This document shows, in pieces, positions 1-7,515 of a stretch of 8,782 bases of DNA; position 1 is the first letter of the stretch; each line of letters opens with the position of its first letter. The notes below the pieces were generated by a model. That model had not been told where the DNA came from and did no database searches. It saw nothing but the letters and a program-made list of their open reading frames with translations. The position numbers were made by a program, and so were the translations under genes. This DNA comes from Gorillibacterium sp. Its GTDB lineage: Bacteria; Bacillota; Bacilli; Paenibacillales; NBRC-103111. The stretch is taken from assembly GCA_014380705.1 (NCBI GenBank), contig JACMJI010000436.1:1-8782 (forward strand), given 5' to 3'.

Positions 1-674
1 ATGTCGAAGAGTTGATCAAAGAAGTTTACGTGGCCAATATCCAGAAAAAAGAGGCGGAGCTGGAATCGTTGCAGGCTCAGATCAATCCTCATTTTCTTTA
101 TAATACATTATCCTCGATTAGCCGATTAGCCAAATTTGGCGAGATTGAGAAGCTGCATGAAATGGTGATGGGACTGGCTAAGTTTTACCGTCTATCGCTA
201 AACAAAGGGTATACGATCATCGCCGTCCCACTTGAATTGGAGCAAGTCGGTGCGTACATCGACATCCAAAGCATTAAGTTTAAGAACCGGCTGAGCGTAT
301 GGTATGACGTACAGGCTGAAGTACACGGCTATGAAACAGTTAAGCTGATCTTACAGCCTTTTGTAGAGAATTCCTTGGAACACGCCCTGTTTGGCAAATC
401 AATCACGATTAAAGTAACGGCTCGATTGGTGGAGGGCAATATTGTTTTTAAGATCATTGACGATGGAATCGGAATGAAACCGGAAATGGTGAACAAGATT
501 CTTAGTCGTGACGGTGTGCAGCTCGGTTATGGAATCCGCAATGTGGATGAGCGAATCAAGCTTCAATACGGACAAGCTTACGGCGTGAACATCTTTAGTA
601 GACTAGGCATGGGGACTACCGTCACCATCACAATCCCAGCCATCAAAAAGCGGTCCCATGAAAACCGAAGATAG
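1..674 (+). CDS. YesM/LytS-type sensor histidine kinase, C-terminal part (5' end outside window)
   Basis: This is the cytoplasmic kinase half of a two-component sensor of the His_kinase (PF06580) plus HATPase_c type. The frame is open to the left edge: codons before the first possible start (TTG at 12) read V-E-E-L, which fits the end of a HAMP linker, so the true start lies upstream. Visible in order: a short coiled segment (KKEAELESLQ), the H-box QINPHFLYNTL with the phosphorylatable His at 90-92, the N-box QPFVENSLEHA with Asn at 369-371, the ATP-lid motif DDGIGM at 459-476, and a second glycine box GYGIRNV at 525-545 followed by GMGTTVTITIP. These kinases normally sit next to a YesN-type AraC response regulator and sugar ABC transporter genes. 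No regulator follows here, so it is presumably upstream. The likely role is sensing a carbohydrate signal and controlling the hydrolase genes downstream; that link is inferred from position only. Confidence 0.93.
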   Translation, partial: VEELIKEVYVANIQKKEAELESLQAQINPHFLYNTLSSISRLAKFGEIEKLHEMVMGLAKFYRLSLNKGYTIIAVPLELEQVGAYIDIQSIKFKNRLSVWYDVQAEVHGYETVKLILQPFVENSLEHALFGKSITIKVTARLVEGNIVFKIIDDGIGMKPEMVNKILSRDGVQLGYGIRNVDERIKLQYGQAYGVNIFSRLGMGTTVTITIPAIKKRSHENRR

Positions 675-837
675 AAACAATAACCCAACAGCTAGGCAGC
701 TTCAAGCACATCGCTGGCATGCTGCCCTTGTGTTTAATTGCATTGCATAATTTCAATTTCCGTTGATCCACGTAGTAGATATGACATGGGAATATATCTA
801 AGCTTAGGAAGACAATAATAAATAGGGAGTGGACGAT
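675..837. other. Intergenic gap between kinase and glycosidase gene
   Basis: This 163-base gap separates the kinase from the hydrolase operon. It contains a weak inverted repeat, GGCAGC at 695-700 and GCTGCC at 721-726, with a 20-base loop and the loosely T-rich tail CTTGTGTTT. It could be a poor terminator but is far weaker than the hairpin at 7514-7547. I looked for -35/-10 pairs and for a CcpA-type cre palindrome and found none I would defend. Whether the operon has its own promoter here or is read through from the kinase cannot be decided by eye. Confidence 0.3.
824..829 (+). promoter_or_regulatory. Ribosome binding site that favours the TTG start at 838
   Basis: AGGGAG at 824-829 lies 8 bases before TTG at 838. 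An upstream in-frame GTG at 829 would overlap this site and have only AGGAAG, about 17 bases away, as its own. The TTG is therefore the better start, shortening the protein from 715 to 712 residues. Confidence 0.6.
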
Positions 838-2976
838 TTGGAGAACATCAAGAGCTGGAGTACATGGGACGTAGAGTGCTTGAACGCGGTGATGAAAGTG
901 CCAGAAATGGCTGAGGTGCGTTTGGGATTTTACGATCGTCATTTTAAGATATATAAGGATCAAATGCTATGGAAATACGTGACCCGATTTGGCGAACGCA
1001 GTGTGGATGGAACTTATTTCGATCTTGATCTAAAGGTCGGGGAAGTCACATTTCAAATTGAATTCGCAGCGGAAGAAGACCAATTTGTGTACAAACTGAC
1101 ACCGGATCGAGTGTCGGATACGCTAAAGGTGCATGTAGCAGGTATGTTTCGCTGGAATGGACAAGGTTCGATCCATTGTTTGGAGAACCAGCTGTCATTA
1201 ACAACGCAGGATCAGTCTTTCGAGATCACGGTTTCGGGAGAATTAGATACAGAAACGCTAGTTAACACGTCCAATCAGGGAATTCTCGTTTCTTGCAAGG
1301 ATTCAATTTATGTTCGCTGCAATAACCGCATGGACGTACCGAGTATGGATCAATTTTTAGCTAAAAAGCGTCAGGGGTGGCTCGTTCAATCCATTACAGG
1401 AGGCGGCATACTAGAGGATGCGCCTCAAGCCATTGTGAAGGGGATGAATTGGAACACAATCTATGACCCCACTAAGAAGCGATTCTGTACGCCGGTCACC
1501 CGTGAATGGTGCGTAATGAGCAACATGACGCATTTTGGCGTGTACGTGCTATTCTCATGGGACACCTTTCTAGGCAGCCTGCTTGCTGCTCTTCAAAGTA
1601 AGGAGCTTGCTTACCGTCAAATCTACAGTGTGCTCGAGGAGATGCAGGACGGGTTTGCGCCGCAATATGGTTCACAGGTGCTTACACGATGGGATCGGTC
1701 AAATCCGCCTGTAGGTTCCTACTGCATATTGAAGGTTTACCAGCAATTTCAAGAGGTTGAAATGCTGGAGCAGGTGTTCGACAAGATGTATAGCTGGAAC
1801 CGCTGGTGGATGAATAACCGTGACGGCAATGGGGATGGGCTGCTGGAATGGGGCTCCAACCGGACTTATGTGGATAATGCAGCAGTCGTGCTTCAAGAAT
1901 CCTTTGAGGTTGCAGCAAAGATGGAATCCGGTTTAGATAATAGTCCTATATATGATGGGGTTCGTTACAACCCACAAGGCAGGACGCTGGAATTGGCCGA
2001 TGTTGGGCTAAATTCTCTTTACGCGATGGATTGTCTGGCGCTTGTTGAGATTGCTCGCGAGCTCGGAAAGAACGACGAAGCGGCCTTGTTAACACTAGAG
2101 TATGCCCGTATGAAGGAAGCGATGAATAGCCAGCTATGGAACGAAGAGAAGGGCATTTACTGCAATAAGCATTGGAGTGGGGAATGGAGCGAAGTGTTGA
2201 CGCCAGCCAACTTCTATCCACTGATTGCAGGAATTGCAACGAAAGAACAGGCTGCGAGAATGATTGAAGAACACCTGTTAAATGAAGAGGAATTCTGGGG
2301 AGATTATGTTCTGCCTGGCGTTATGAAGAGTCATCCCTCTTTCCAAGATAATGATTACTGGCGTGGAAGAGTATGGGGGCCGATGAATTACATCGTATAT
2401 GAAGGACTTAAGAAGTACGGCTATGAGGATATCGCCCATGAGTTAGCGGATAAGAGCCTCCGAATGTTCCTTAAGGAATGGCGAGAGGAGAACCACATTC
2501 ACGAGAACTATAATGCATTGACTGGTGATGGTGATGATGTAGAAAACGCGGATCCTGTGTATACATGGGGTGGCTTACTGCCTTACATGTATACGCTGGA
2601 AGTCATGGAGGCACTCCCTAAAGGTGCAATTCGATTCGGGAATATAAGCGAGCAGTCTGCTTCGCTCAGCGGAATCGTCATCGGCAATCACACGTATTCG
2701 ATCATCAAAGACAAGGGCCTGCAGGTGTTGCGCGATGGGCAACCCTATCTAACAACGGATATTTCTACAGTCAAAGTCACGGTAAATAAAGAAGAGAACG
2801 GTGTGCTTAGCGTTTCCGTGGTTAGAGGGGATAAGGTTGATGGGACGTTGTCGATCTATGCTGACCCTGCTGTTCGGGAAATTGTCCTTGCTTATGAAGG
2901 CAAGCAGACGACCATGGCACCAGGTATAGGAGGACTAGCTGTCTTTCATCTTTTGCCGAATGGACTGGATAGCTGA
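838..2976 (+). CDS. GH63/MGH1-like (alpha/alpha)6-barrel glycoside hydrolase
   Basis: This is a 712-residue inverting glycosidase-type protein of the clan that includes GH63, mannosylglycerate/glucosylglycerate hydrolases and trehalase. Residues about 1-190 look like an N-terminal beta-sandwich. Residues about 200-600 form the six-hairpin barrel, with LFSWDTFLGS around 239-248, RWDRSNPPVG at 284-293, NRDGNGDGLLEWG, ESGLDNSP and YWRGRVWGPMN from 507. Residues about 605-712 form a C-terminal beta domain. By comparison with E. coli YgjK (ESGRDD and ENYNPLTG), the general acid is probably Asp367 in ESGLDNSP and the general base Glu556 in HENYNALTG; both are present, so the enzyme looks active. 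There is no signal peptide, so it should act on imported oligosaccharides. The substrate cannot be read from sequence: alpha-glucosides, alpha-mannosides and glycerate glycosides are all known in this clan. It is the first gene of the apparent operon, and its TTG start is chosen from the upstream AGGGAG. Confidence 0.82.
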   Translation: MENIKSWSTWDVECLNAVMKVPEMAEVRLGFYDRHFKIYKDQMLWKYVTRFGERSVDGTYFDLDLKVGEVTFQIEFAAEEDQFVYKLTPDRVSDTLKVHVAGMFRWNGQGSIHCLENQLSLTTQDQSFEITVSGELDTETLVNTSNQGILVSCKDSIYVRCNNRMDVPSMDQFLAKKRQGWLVQSITGGGILEDAPQAIVKGMNWNTIYDPTKKRFCTPVTREWCVMSNMTHFGVYVLFSWDTFLGSLLAALQSKELAYRQIYSVLEEMQDGFAPQYGSQVLTRWDRSNPPVGSYCILKVYQQFQEVEMLEQVFDKMYSWNRWWMNNRDGNGDGLLEWGSNRTYVDNAAVVLQESFEVAAKMESGLDNSPIYDGVRYNPQGRTLELADVGLNSLYAMDCLALVEIARELGKNDEAALLTLEYARMKEAMNSQLWNEEKGIYCNKHWSGEWSEVLTPANFYPLIAGIATKEQAARMIEEHLLNEEEFWGDYVLPGVMKSHPSFQDNDYWRGRVWGPMNYIVYEGLKKYGYEDIAHELADKSLRMFLKEWREENHIHENYNALTGDGDDVENADPVYTWGGLLPYMYTLEVMEALPKGAIRFGNISEQSASLSGIVIGNHTYSIIKDKGLQVLRDGQPYLTTDISTVKVTVNKEENGVLSVSVVRGDKVDGTLSIYADPAVREIVLAYEGKQTTMAPGIGGLAVFHLLPNGLDS

Positions 2977-2977
2977 T

Positions 2978-3055
2978 ATGGGGAATGAGAGCAGTCCAAC
3001 CCTGAACTCGAAAAACTGGAATACATGGGATGTCAGGCATGTGCTAAAAGTATAG
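2978..3055 (+). pseudogene. N-terminal stub of a second GH63-like gene (relic)
   Basis: An ATG one base after the stop of the glycosidase opens a 25-codon frame ending at TAG 3053-3055. Its second half reads NWNTWDVRHVLKV. The N-terminus of the gene just upstream reads SWSTWDVECLNAVMKV, so W-x-T-W-D-V and V-x-K-V are shared with a three-codon gap. The similarity is visible in the DNA as well: CTGGAATACATGGGATGT here against CTGGAGTACATGGGACGT at 856-873. After the stop, AGAAAT also matches the parent if one base is skipped, which suggests a frameshift beside a deletion. No good ribosome site precedes the ATG. I read it as the remains of a paralogue whose body was lost. A short leader peptide or chance similarity is possible but less likely. 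Confidence 0.5.
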
Positions 3056-3067
3056 AAATCAGACCAA

Positions 3068-3073
3068 CGGAGG
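3068..3073 (+). promoter_or_regulatory. Ribosome binding site of the 627-residue protein
   Basis: CGGAGG at 3068-3073 stands 9 bases before ATG 3083. It is the strongest ribosome site in the operon. It lies just past the GH63-like relic and may occupy sequence that once belonged to it. Confidence 0.75.
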
Positions 3074-3082
3074 TTTTTTACC

Positions 3083-4966
3083 ATGAAAACGATTCAAGTT
3101 CATCAGTCCTTTACCACTCCGCCAAACTGGGCGGTCCTCCAGAGAACTTTGTATCGACTCATGAATGAAGCGGTTGATCCCTTTTTGGCTAAATATGTGC
3201 ACAGCGACGGAACGATTATGTGGCCGACCACGGAGGATCATATAGGCATTGATGCGTTGGATGACGCCTACGAGAGCTTCCATAATTGGCCGCTCTTTTA
3301 CCTGGCGGGTGGAGCAGATAAGTTTCTGGATCAATCCGAGCGGGAGTTTGACGCGATTACCCGACAATTCACGCGCTATGATACCGGGCATGGGAACCCG
3401 ATCATAGTCAAGGAGTACGAACAGGGCTACGATTGGTTTCATCAAGGAGAGGGCTATACGTTCTTCTATTATCTTGGGCTTGCAAACCCTAACAATGCCA
3501 TCAATCGAAATCGTGCGATCAAGTTTGCCGGGTTCTATCTGAATGAAGACCCGGATGCTATCAATTATGATCCAGAGCTCAATATCATCACTTCTCCGCA
3601 ACCCGGCAGTATGGGACCGGGAAGCCGGAATTTTGAACGGCACTATAACCCTAGGCGCTATGAGGATTGGATGCAGGGGTATGGACTGCCTTTTCATGAT
3701 TTGGAAGGCGTACATGAGGTCGAGGACCTTAAGAGTGAAGGGCCTGCCCGTATTTTGGGCAAGGCTATGGTGGAAAGGATGTCCAAGGGGGATGTCGTTA
3801 CGAACCTAGCGGTGACCAGCTTGATGACGCACGCCTACCTATGGACAGGTGAAGAGAAGTACAAGCAATGGGTGAAGAAATATGTTGAAGGATGGATCGC
3901 CCGCAGGGATGGCAACAACGGAATCATTCCGGACAATATCGGGCTGAACGGCAAAGTTGGAGAGCATACGAATGGCAAATGGTATGGCGGCTACTACGGC
4001 TGGACTTGGCCGCACGGCTGGCTCAGCATGGGTCCCGCTCTTGTCGTCTCTGCTGAGAATGCGGCGCTCCTGATGCAAGACCAAAGCTACCTTGACTTGC
4101 CGCGCTCTCAGATCGATGCCCTATCCGCATTAGGTCGTATGGAGAATGACGGGTTCAAGGTTCCGTTTAAACACGGGGATGAAGGCTGGTTCGAATATCG
4201 TCACTTGGATGCTTATTACATGACTCATATCTGGCATATGTCCATGAAGTCGGATGATTTGGCACGCTTGGAGAGATCCCGCAACTTGGAAACCCGGGAT
4301 TGGGAATCGATCATCCCCCACCGGACAAAGGACCAAGGGGGTCATGATCACTGCTGGGCAGCCTATTTAAATGGCGAGTACGAGCAATATCCTGAAGAGA
4401 TCCTAGCCTACAATATAGCTCAAGTATACAAGCGTATGGAGTTCCTCAGGAAAGACGAGCAGGACCCGAGGACGTATACCGACAGTTACCTCCAATCGAG
4501 AAACCCAGTTACAATGGAAGGCTTACTTCAGTTGACGATGGGGGCGCCACTCCCGATCTACAATGGTGGATTATTAACCGCGCGTATCCGTTATTACGAT
4601 GCAGTAGAGCGTCGGGCGGGCTTGCCGGAAGGCATTGCGGCTCTGGTTGTTAGAATGACAGAAGATCGTACGGTCATACGAATGGTCAATTTGAACTTGT
4701 TTGAAACAAAGGAATTGATTATACAGGCTGGAACCTACGGTGAGCATCGGTTTCGTTCCGTTCAATATGCTGAAAAGGCTCAGACCGCGGTCTCGTCGTT
4801 TGTCCAAGGGGAGTCTTACACGGCAGGAGAGAGGGTAAAGGAAAGCATTGATAACAAATGGGTTAAGGTCGTGATGGGACCTGGCACAGAAATTGAGCTT
4901 ACACTGAATATGGAGCTAGGGGTCCAATCCCCTTCCTATGAGCTCCCTTGGAATGAGGTCGAGTAA
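3083..4966 (+). CDS. Uncharacterised 627-residue protein, putative (alpha/alpha)-barrel carbohydrate-active enzyme
   Basis: I do not recognise a named family. The protein has no signal peptide or membrane helix. Residues about 15-490 are rich in amphipathic helices separated by aromatic- and Gly-rich loops, as in six-hairpin glycosidases and lyases. The last 125 residues alternate hydrophobic beta strands (ALVVRMTEDRTVIRMVNLNLFE…) like the C-terminal sandwich of such enzymes. Loops that look like active-site material are GIDALDDAYESFHNWP (55-70), KEYEQGYDWFHQGEG (110-124), WYGGYYGWTWPHGW (300-313) and DQGGHDHCW (417-425). They supply Asp, Glu, His and Trp residues suited to sugar binding and acid/base chemistry. 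The ATG at 3083 has an excellent ribosome site, and the stop is 2 bases before the reductase gene, so the two are probably translationally coupled. Context suggests an intracellular glycan-cleaving or sugar-modifying enzyme. Hydrolase, lyase and isomerase/dehydratase all remain possible. Confidence 0.8.
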   Translation: MKTIQVHQSFTTPPNWAVLQRTLYRLMNEAVDPFLAKYVHSDGTIMWPTTEDHIGIDALDDAYESFHNWPLFYLAGGADKFLDQSEREFDAITRQFTRYDTGHGNPIIVKEYEQGYDWFHQGEGYTFFYYLGLANPNNAINRNRAIKFAGFYLNEDPDAINYDPELNIITSPQPGSMGPGSRNFERHYNPRRYEDWMQGYGLPFHDLEGVHEVEDLKSEGPARILGKAMVERMSKGDVVTNLAVTSLMTHAYLWTGEEKYKQWVKKYVEGWIARRDGNNGIIPDNIGLNGKVGEHTNGKWYGGYYGWTWPHGWLSMGPALVVSAENAALLMQDQSYLDLPRSQIDALSALGRMENDGFKVPFKHGDEGWFEYRHLDAYYMTHIWHMSMKSDDLARLERSRNLETRDWESIIPHRTKDQGGHDHCWAAYLNGEYEQYPEEILAYNIAQVYKRMEFLRKDEQDPRTYTDSYLQSRNPVTMEGLLQLTMGAPLPIYNGGLLTARIRYYDAVERRAGLPEGIAALVVRMTEDRTVIRMVNLNLFETKELIIQAGTYGEHRFRSVQYAEKAQTAVSSFVQGESYTAGERVKESIDNKWVKVVMGPGTEIELTLNMELGVQSPSYELPWNEVE

Positions 4967-4968
4967 GG

Positions 4969-5871
4969 ATGGAATACACAATATTCGGCAGGACTAACGC
5001 TAAAGTATCGAAGCTGGGACTCGGAGGAGCACCCCTTGCGGGGGACTTTGGAGATACAGACGAGCGGGAGATTGAGCGTATGATTCATTGCGCTCTTGAT
5101 CTGGGCATTAATTTCATAGATACGGCGCCTCTCTATGGCAGGGGACAATCGGAGAAAAGAATCGGTAAGGCACTCCAGGGCGGCAAGAGGGAGAAGGTAT
5201 TCCTATCCTCCAAGGCTGCGCGCAGTGATCTTGCTTATACGTATGCAACGACGATTCAATCGGTTGAAGATAGCCTGATTAGGCTGAGCACAGACTGGAT
5301 TGACCTGCTGCATATTCATGATGTAGAGACGCAACCCCTTTCTCTGATTATGGAGGAAACATTGCCTGCACTAGAACGGCTGCGTGACGAAGGCAAAATA
5401 CGATTTATTGCGGCGTCTTCGCATAATCTCTCCCTTTTGTCGAGCCTCATGGAGACAGGGCGATTCGACAGCATCCAGTTTTATGGGCGCTATATGCTCA
5501 TGGATTACACGGCCAAGGAGGAGACCATTCCACTCGCCCGCTCGATGAATATTGGTGTCGTCAATGGCAGTGTGCTCGGGATGGGACTGCTGGCTGACCA
5601 ACCTGCGAAGTTTCTAAATTCGGATCAGGTAGAGAAAGCACAGGCTCGAATGGAGAAGCTGGCTTTTCTGCGACATGGGAGCGAAGGCGGGTTAATCGAG
5701 GCGGCAATGAGATTTAGTCTCGGGAACCCTGATATTCACGTCACATTGACGGGAACGGCCACCGTTCAGACATTACTGCAGAATGCTTCCTATTGTGATG
5801 GCGCTGCGTTACCAGAGGAGCAGCTGCAGAGAATTTATGAGTTGTTTCCGGGCATGAAATTCGCGGAGTAA
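4969..5871 (+). CDS. Aldo/keto reductase, L-galactose/aldose 1-dehydrogenase-like
   Basis: This 300-residue single-domain (beta/alpha)8 NAD(P)-dependent oxidoreductase is a usual length for the family. The N-terminal signature YTIFGRTNAKVSKLGLGGAPL and the active-site segment NFIDTAPLYGRGQSE are present. The catalytic tetrad is complete: Asp51, Tyr56, Lys82 (SSKAAR) and His117 (LLHIHDVE). The stretch HDVE…LIMEETLPALERLRDEGKIRFI resembles plant L-galactose dehydrogenase and bacterial D-threo-aldose/L-fucose dehydrogenases, which oxidise aldoses at C1 to lactones. That is the favoured activity; reduction of an aldehyde or ketone cannot be excluded. The gene starts 2 bases after the upstream stop, with GAGG at 4955-4958 inside that gene as ribosome site, so it is tightly linked to the unknown 627-residue protein. 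It probably handles a sugar released by the neighbouring glycosidases. Confidence 0.9.
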   Translation: MEYTIFGRTNAKVSKLGLGGAPLAGDFGDTDEREIERMIHCALDLGINFIDTAPLYGRGQSEKRIGKALQGGKREKVFLSSKAARSDLAYTYATTIQSVEDSLIRLSTDWIDLLHIHDVETQPLSLIMEETLPALERLRDEGKIRFIAASSHNLSLLSSLMETGRFDSIQFYGRYMLMDYTAKEETIPLARSMNIGVVNGSVLGMGLLADQPAKFLNSDQVEKAQARMEKLAFLRHGSEGGLIEAAMRFSLGNPDIHVTLTGTATVQTLLQNASYCDGAALPEEQLQRIYELFPGMKFAE

Positions 5872-5880
5872 AAAAGGGAT

Positions 5881-7515
5881 TTGGCCCTAATAGACACGAG
5901 AGGCAGTGAGCCTTTGCATAATAATAGAGAAGTAACCAATCCCATTCTCCCTGGTGATTACCCCGATCCTTCGATTATCCGGGTAGGAGAAGATTACTAT
6001 ATGGTTTGTTCCACGTTTCAGTTTTTCCCCGGTGTGCCCGTCTTGCATTCCCGGGATCTGATTCATTGGGATACAATTGGACATGTGATCACCCGAGAAT
6101 CTCAATTAAGTCTTAACGGACTTCCCGATTCCTATGGCGTGTACGCTCCCGATATCTCTTATTATAATGATAAGTTTTGGGTTGTCGTTCCTTATTTCCA
6201 CGGGCAGCCTCGCTGCACCAACCTTCTATTCGTATCGGATCGGCCGGAAGGACCCTATGGAGAGGCAATCCTGCTTAATCACCATTTCATTGACCCTTCT
6301 ATCTTCAATGACGATGATGGAAAAAGGTACTTGCTATACGGTGGTGGCTGGATCCATGAGCTGCGGGAGGACGGATCAGGGCTTGTCGGCAGCCCGCGTC
6401 AGGTCTGGCCCGGAACGGGCGGCAGTTTTCCTGAAGCACCGCATATCGTTAAGCGGAATGAATGGTATTATCTTATGCTTGCAGAAGGAGGGACCTTCTT
6501 TGACCATATGGAAACGCTGGCACGCAGTCGTTCCGTATGGGGGCCTTATGAGGCATGTCCCCACAATCCAGTGTTGAAACAGTCAGACGCAAACCATAGG
6601 ATCCAGAAAACAGGACACGGCAAGCTCGTCCAAGATCCCCGAGGGGATTGGTGGATGTTTCACTTAGGGGGAAGGCCATTAACCCCTGGAGGGCATTGTC
6701 CTTTGGGCAGGGAAACGTTCCTGCAGCCTGTACAATGGACAGAGGATGATTGGTTTGTCGTGGGCGATGATGGCAAACCATTGGAGAGCATGACGATTTC
6801 AGCTACAGCTAGGGGCCAGTCACCCGTGCTGGAACCCATCACAGAAACGTTTACAGGACCCGAATTGCCAAAAGAGTGGGAGTGGGTTCGGCATCCAGTC
6901 GCAGACGGTTATGCCCTCGTTCAGGAAGGGTTGGAGCTTCGTTGCAAGCCTTTTATCCCTCATAGCGTGGGCTCTACACTTTTGCTCACAAAAAGGTGGC
7001 GCCATTTCGGGTTTGAGGATACAGTCAAGCTCAGGTTTCTCCCCGAAACAAGGGGGGAGGAAGCGGGAATATCCTTGTATCGGGATTCCGACGCATTCGT
7101 CTTTTTCTCTATACGCAACGGAATCGGGCAGACAACCGGCCAAATGTTTGATGTCTCGCGCTTACACGAGAATCAGGAACATGAAGGGTTATATCTGCAG
7201 ATTGACCAATACGTTAAAGCCATTCGCCAAAATTTTTGCCAAATCAAGCTGAACATAGCTTGGGGACACCCCATCTGGCTGAGACAGATTTGGGACGTAC
7301 AAGCGGGCAGCTTTCGCTTCGCTTATTCTACGGATGGTTTAATCTTCAATGTAGTCGATGTCGCTTTGCACGCTGAATTTCTGTACCCAGAGAACAGCAC
7401 CCGATTTATGTGTTTCACCGCACCGCGAAGTGGCGTTTATGCAAGAGGGGTTTACGCCGACGCAAAGCATGGCAAGGCAATCTTTACGGGGTTCCGTACG
7501 ATAGGGAAAGAGTAA
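5881..7515 (+). CDS. GH43 beta-xylosidase / alpha-L-arabinofuranosidase
   Basis: This glycosidase of up to 544 residues resembles B. subtilis XynB in length and layout. Residues about 20-315 are the five-bladed GH43 propeller, starting NPILPGDYPDPS. In long-form numbering the general base is Asp29 (YPDPS), the pKa-tuning Asp is Asp138 (FIDPSIF), the general acid is Glu185 (FPEAPHI), and the central His is His246 (TGHGKLVQ). GGHCPLGRETFLQPVQW closes the domain. Residues about 325-540 match the beta-sandwich C-terminal module of GH43 xylosidases. With no signal peptide, it should release xylose or arabinose from imported oligosaccharides. The coordinates give the longest form, TTG at 5881, but the GGGA before it is only 1 base away. 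TTG at 5914, 10 bases after GAGAGG, has better spacing and keeps the whole domain, so the true protein may be 533 residues. It is the last gene of the operon, 9 (or 42) bases after the reductase. Confidence 0.92.
   Translation: MALIDTRGSEPLHNNREVTNPILPGDYPDPSIIRVGEDYYMVCSTFQFFPGVPVLHSRDLIHWDTIGHVITRESQLSLNGLPDSYGVYAPDISYYNDKFWVVVPYFHGQPRCTNLLFVSDRPEGPYGEAILLNHHFIDPSIFNDDDGKRYLLYGGGWIHELREDGSGLVGSPRQVWPGTGGSFPEAPHIVKRNEWYYLMLAEGGTFFDHMETLARSRSVWGPYEACPHNPVLKQSDANHRIQKTGHGKLVQDPRGDWWMFHLGGRPLTPGGHCPLGRETFLQPVQWTEDDWFVVGDDGKPLESMTISATARGQSPVLEPITETFTGPELPKEWEWVRHPVADGYALVQEGLELRCKPFIPHSVGSTLLLTKRWRHFGFEDTVKLRFLPETRGEEAGISLYRDSDAFVFFSIRNGIGQTTGQMFDVSRLHENQEHEGLYLQIDQYVKAIRQNFCQIKLNIAWGHPIWLRQIWDVQAGSFRFAYSTDGLIFNVVDVALHAEFLYPENSTRFMCFTAPRSGVYARGVYADAKHGKAIFTGFRTIGKE

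Noticed and set aside
695..726. Inverted repeat GGCAGC…GCTGCC after the kinase gene as a terminator
   Set aside because: The stem is only 6 bp with a 20-base loop and no proper T-tract, so it is noted within the intergenic entry but not called as a terminator.
658..750. 30-codon ATG frame overlapping the end of the kinase gene (starts MKTEDRNNNPTARQLQ)
   Set aside because: It resembles the start of a transporter permease only vaguely and has no good ribosome site. An open run of 30 codons is common by chance, roughly one in four.
738..797. Possible promoter with TTGCAT or TTGATC as -35 before the glycosidase gene
   Set aside because: No acceptable -10 box lies at 16-18 bases from either hexamer.
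643..963. 106-codon minus-strand frame across the gap before the glycosidase gene
   Set aside because: It overlaps two real genes on the other strand, has a Cys/His/Ile-rich composition without any motif, and has no ribosome site of note.
3059..3715. 218-codon open frame on the minus strand opposite the 627-residue gene
   Set aside because: It is antisense to a well-supported gene with a strong ribosome site. It has no recognisable domain and its composition is what a complementary frame would give.
6134..6577. 147-codon plus-strand frame inside the GH43 gene
   Set aside because: It is a +1 shadow of the GH43 catalytic domain, whose frame carries all catalytic motifs.
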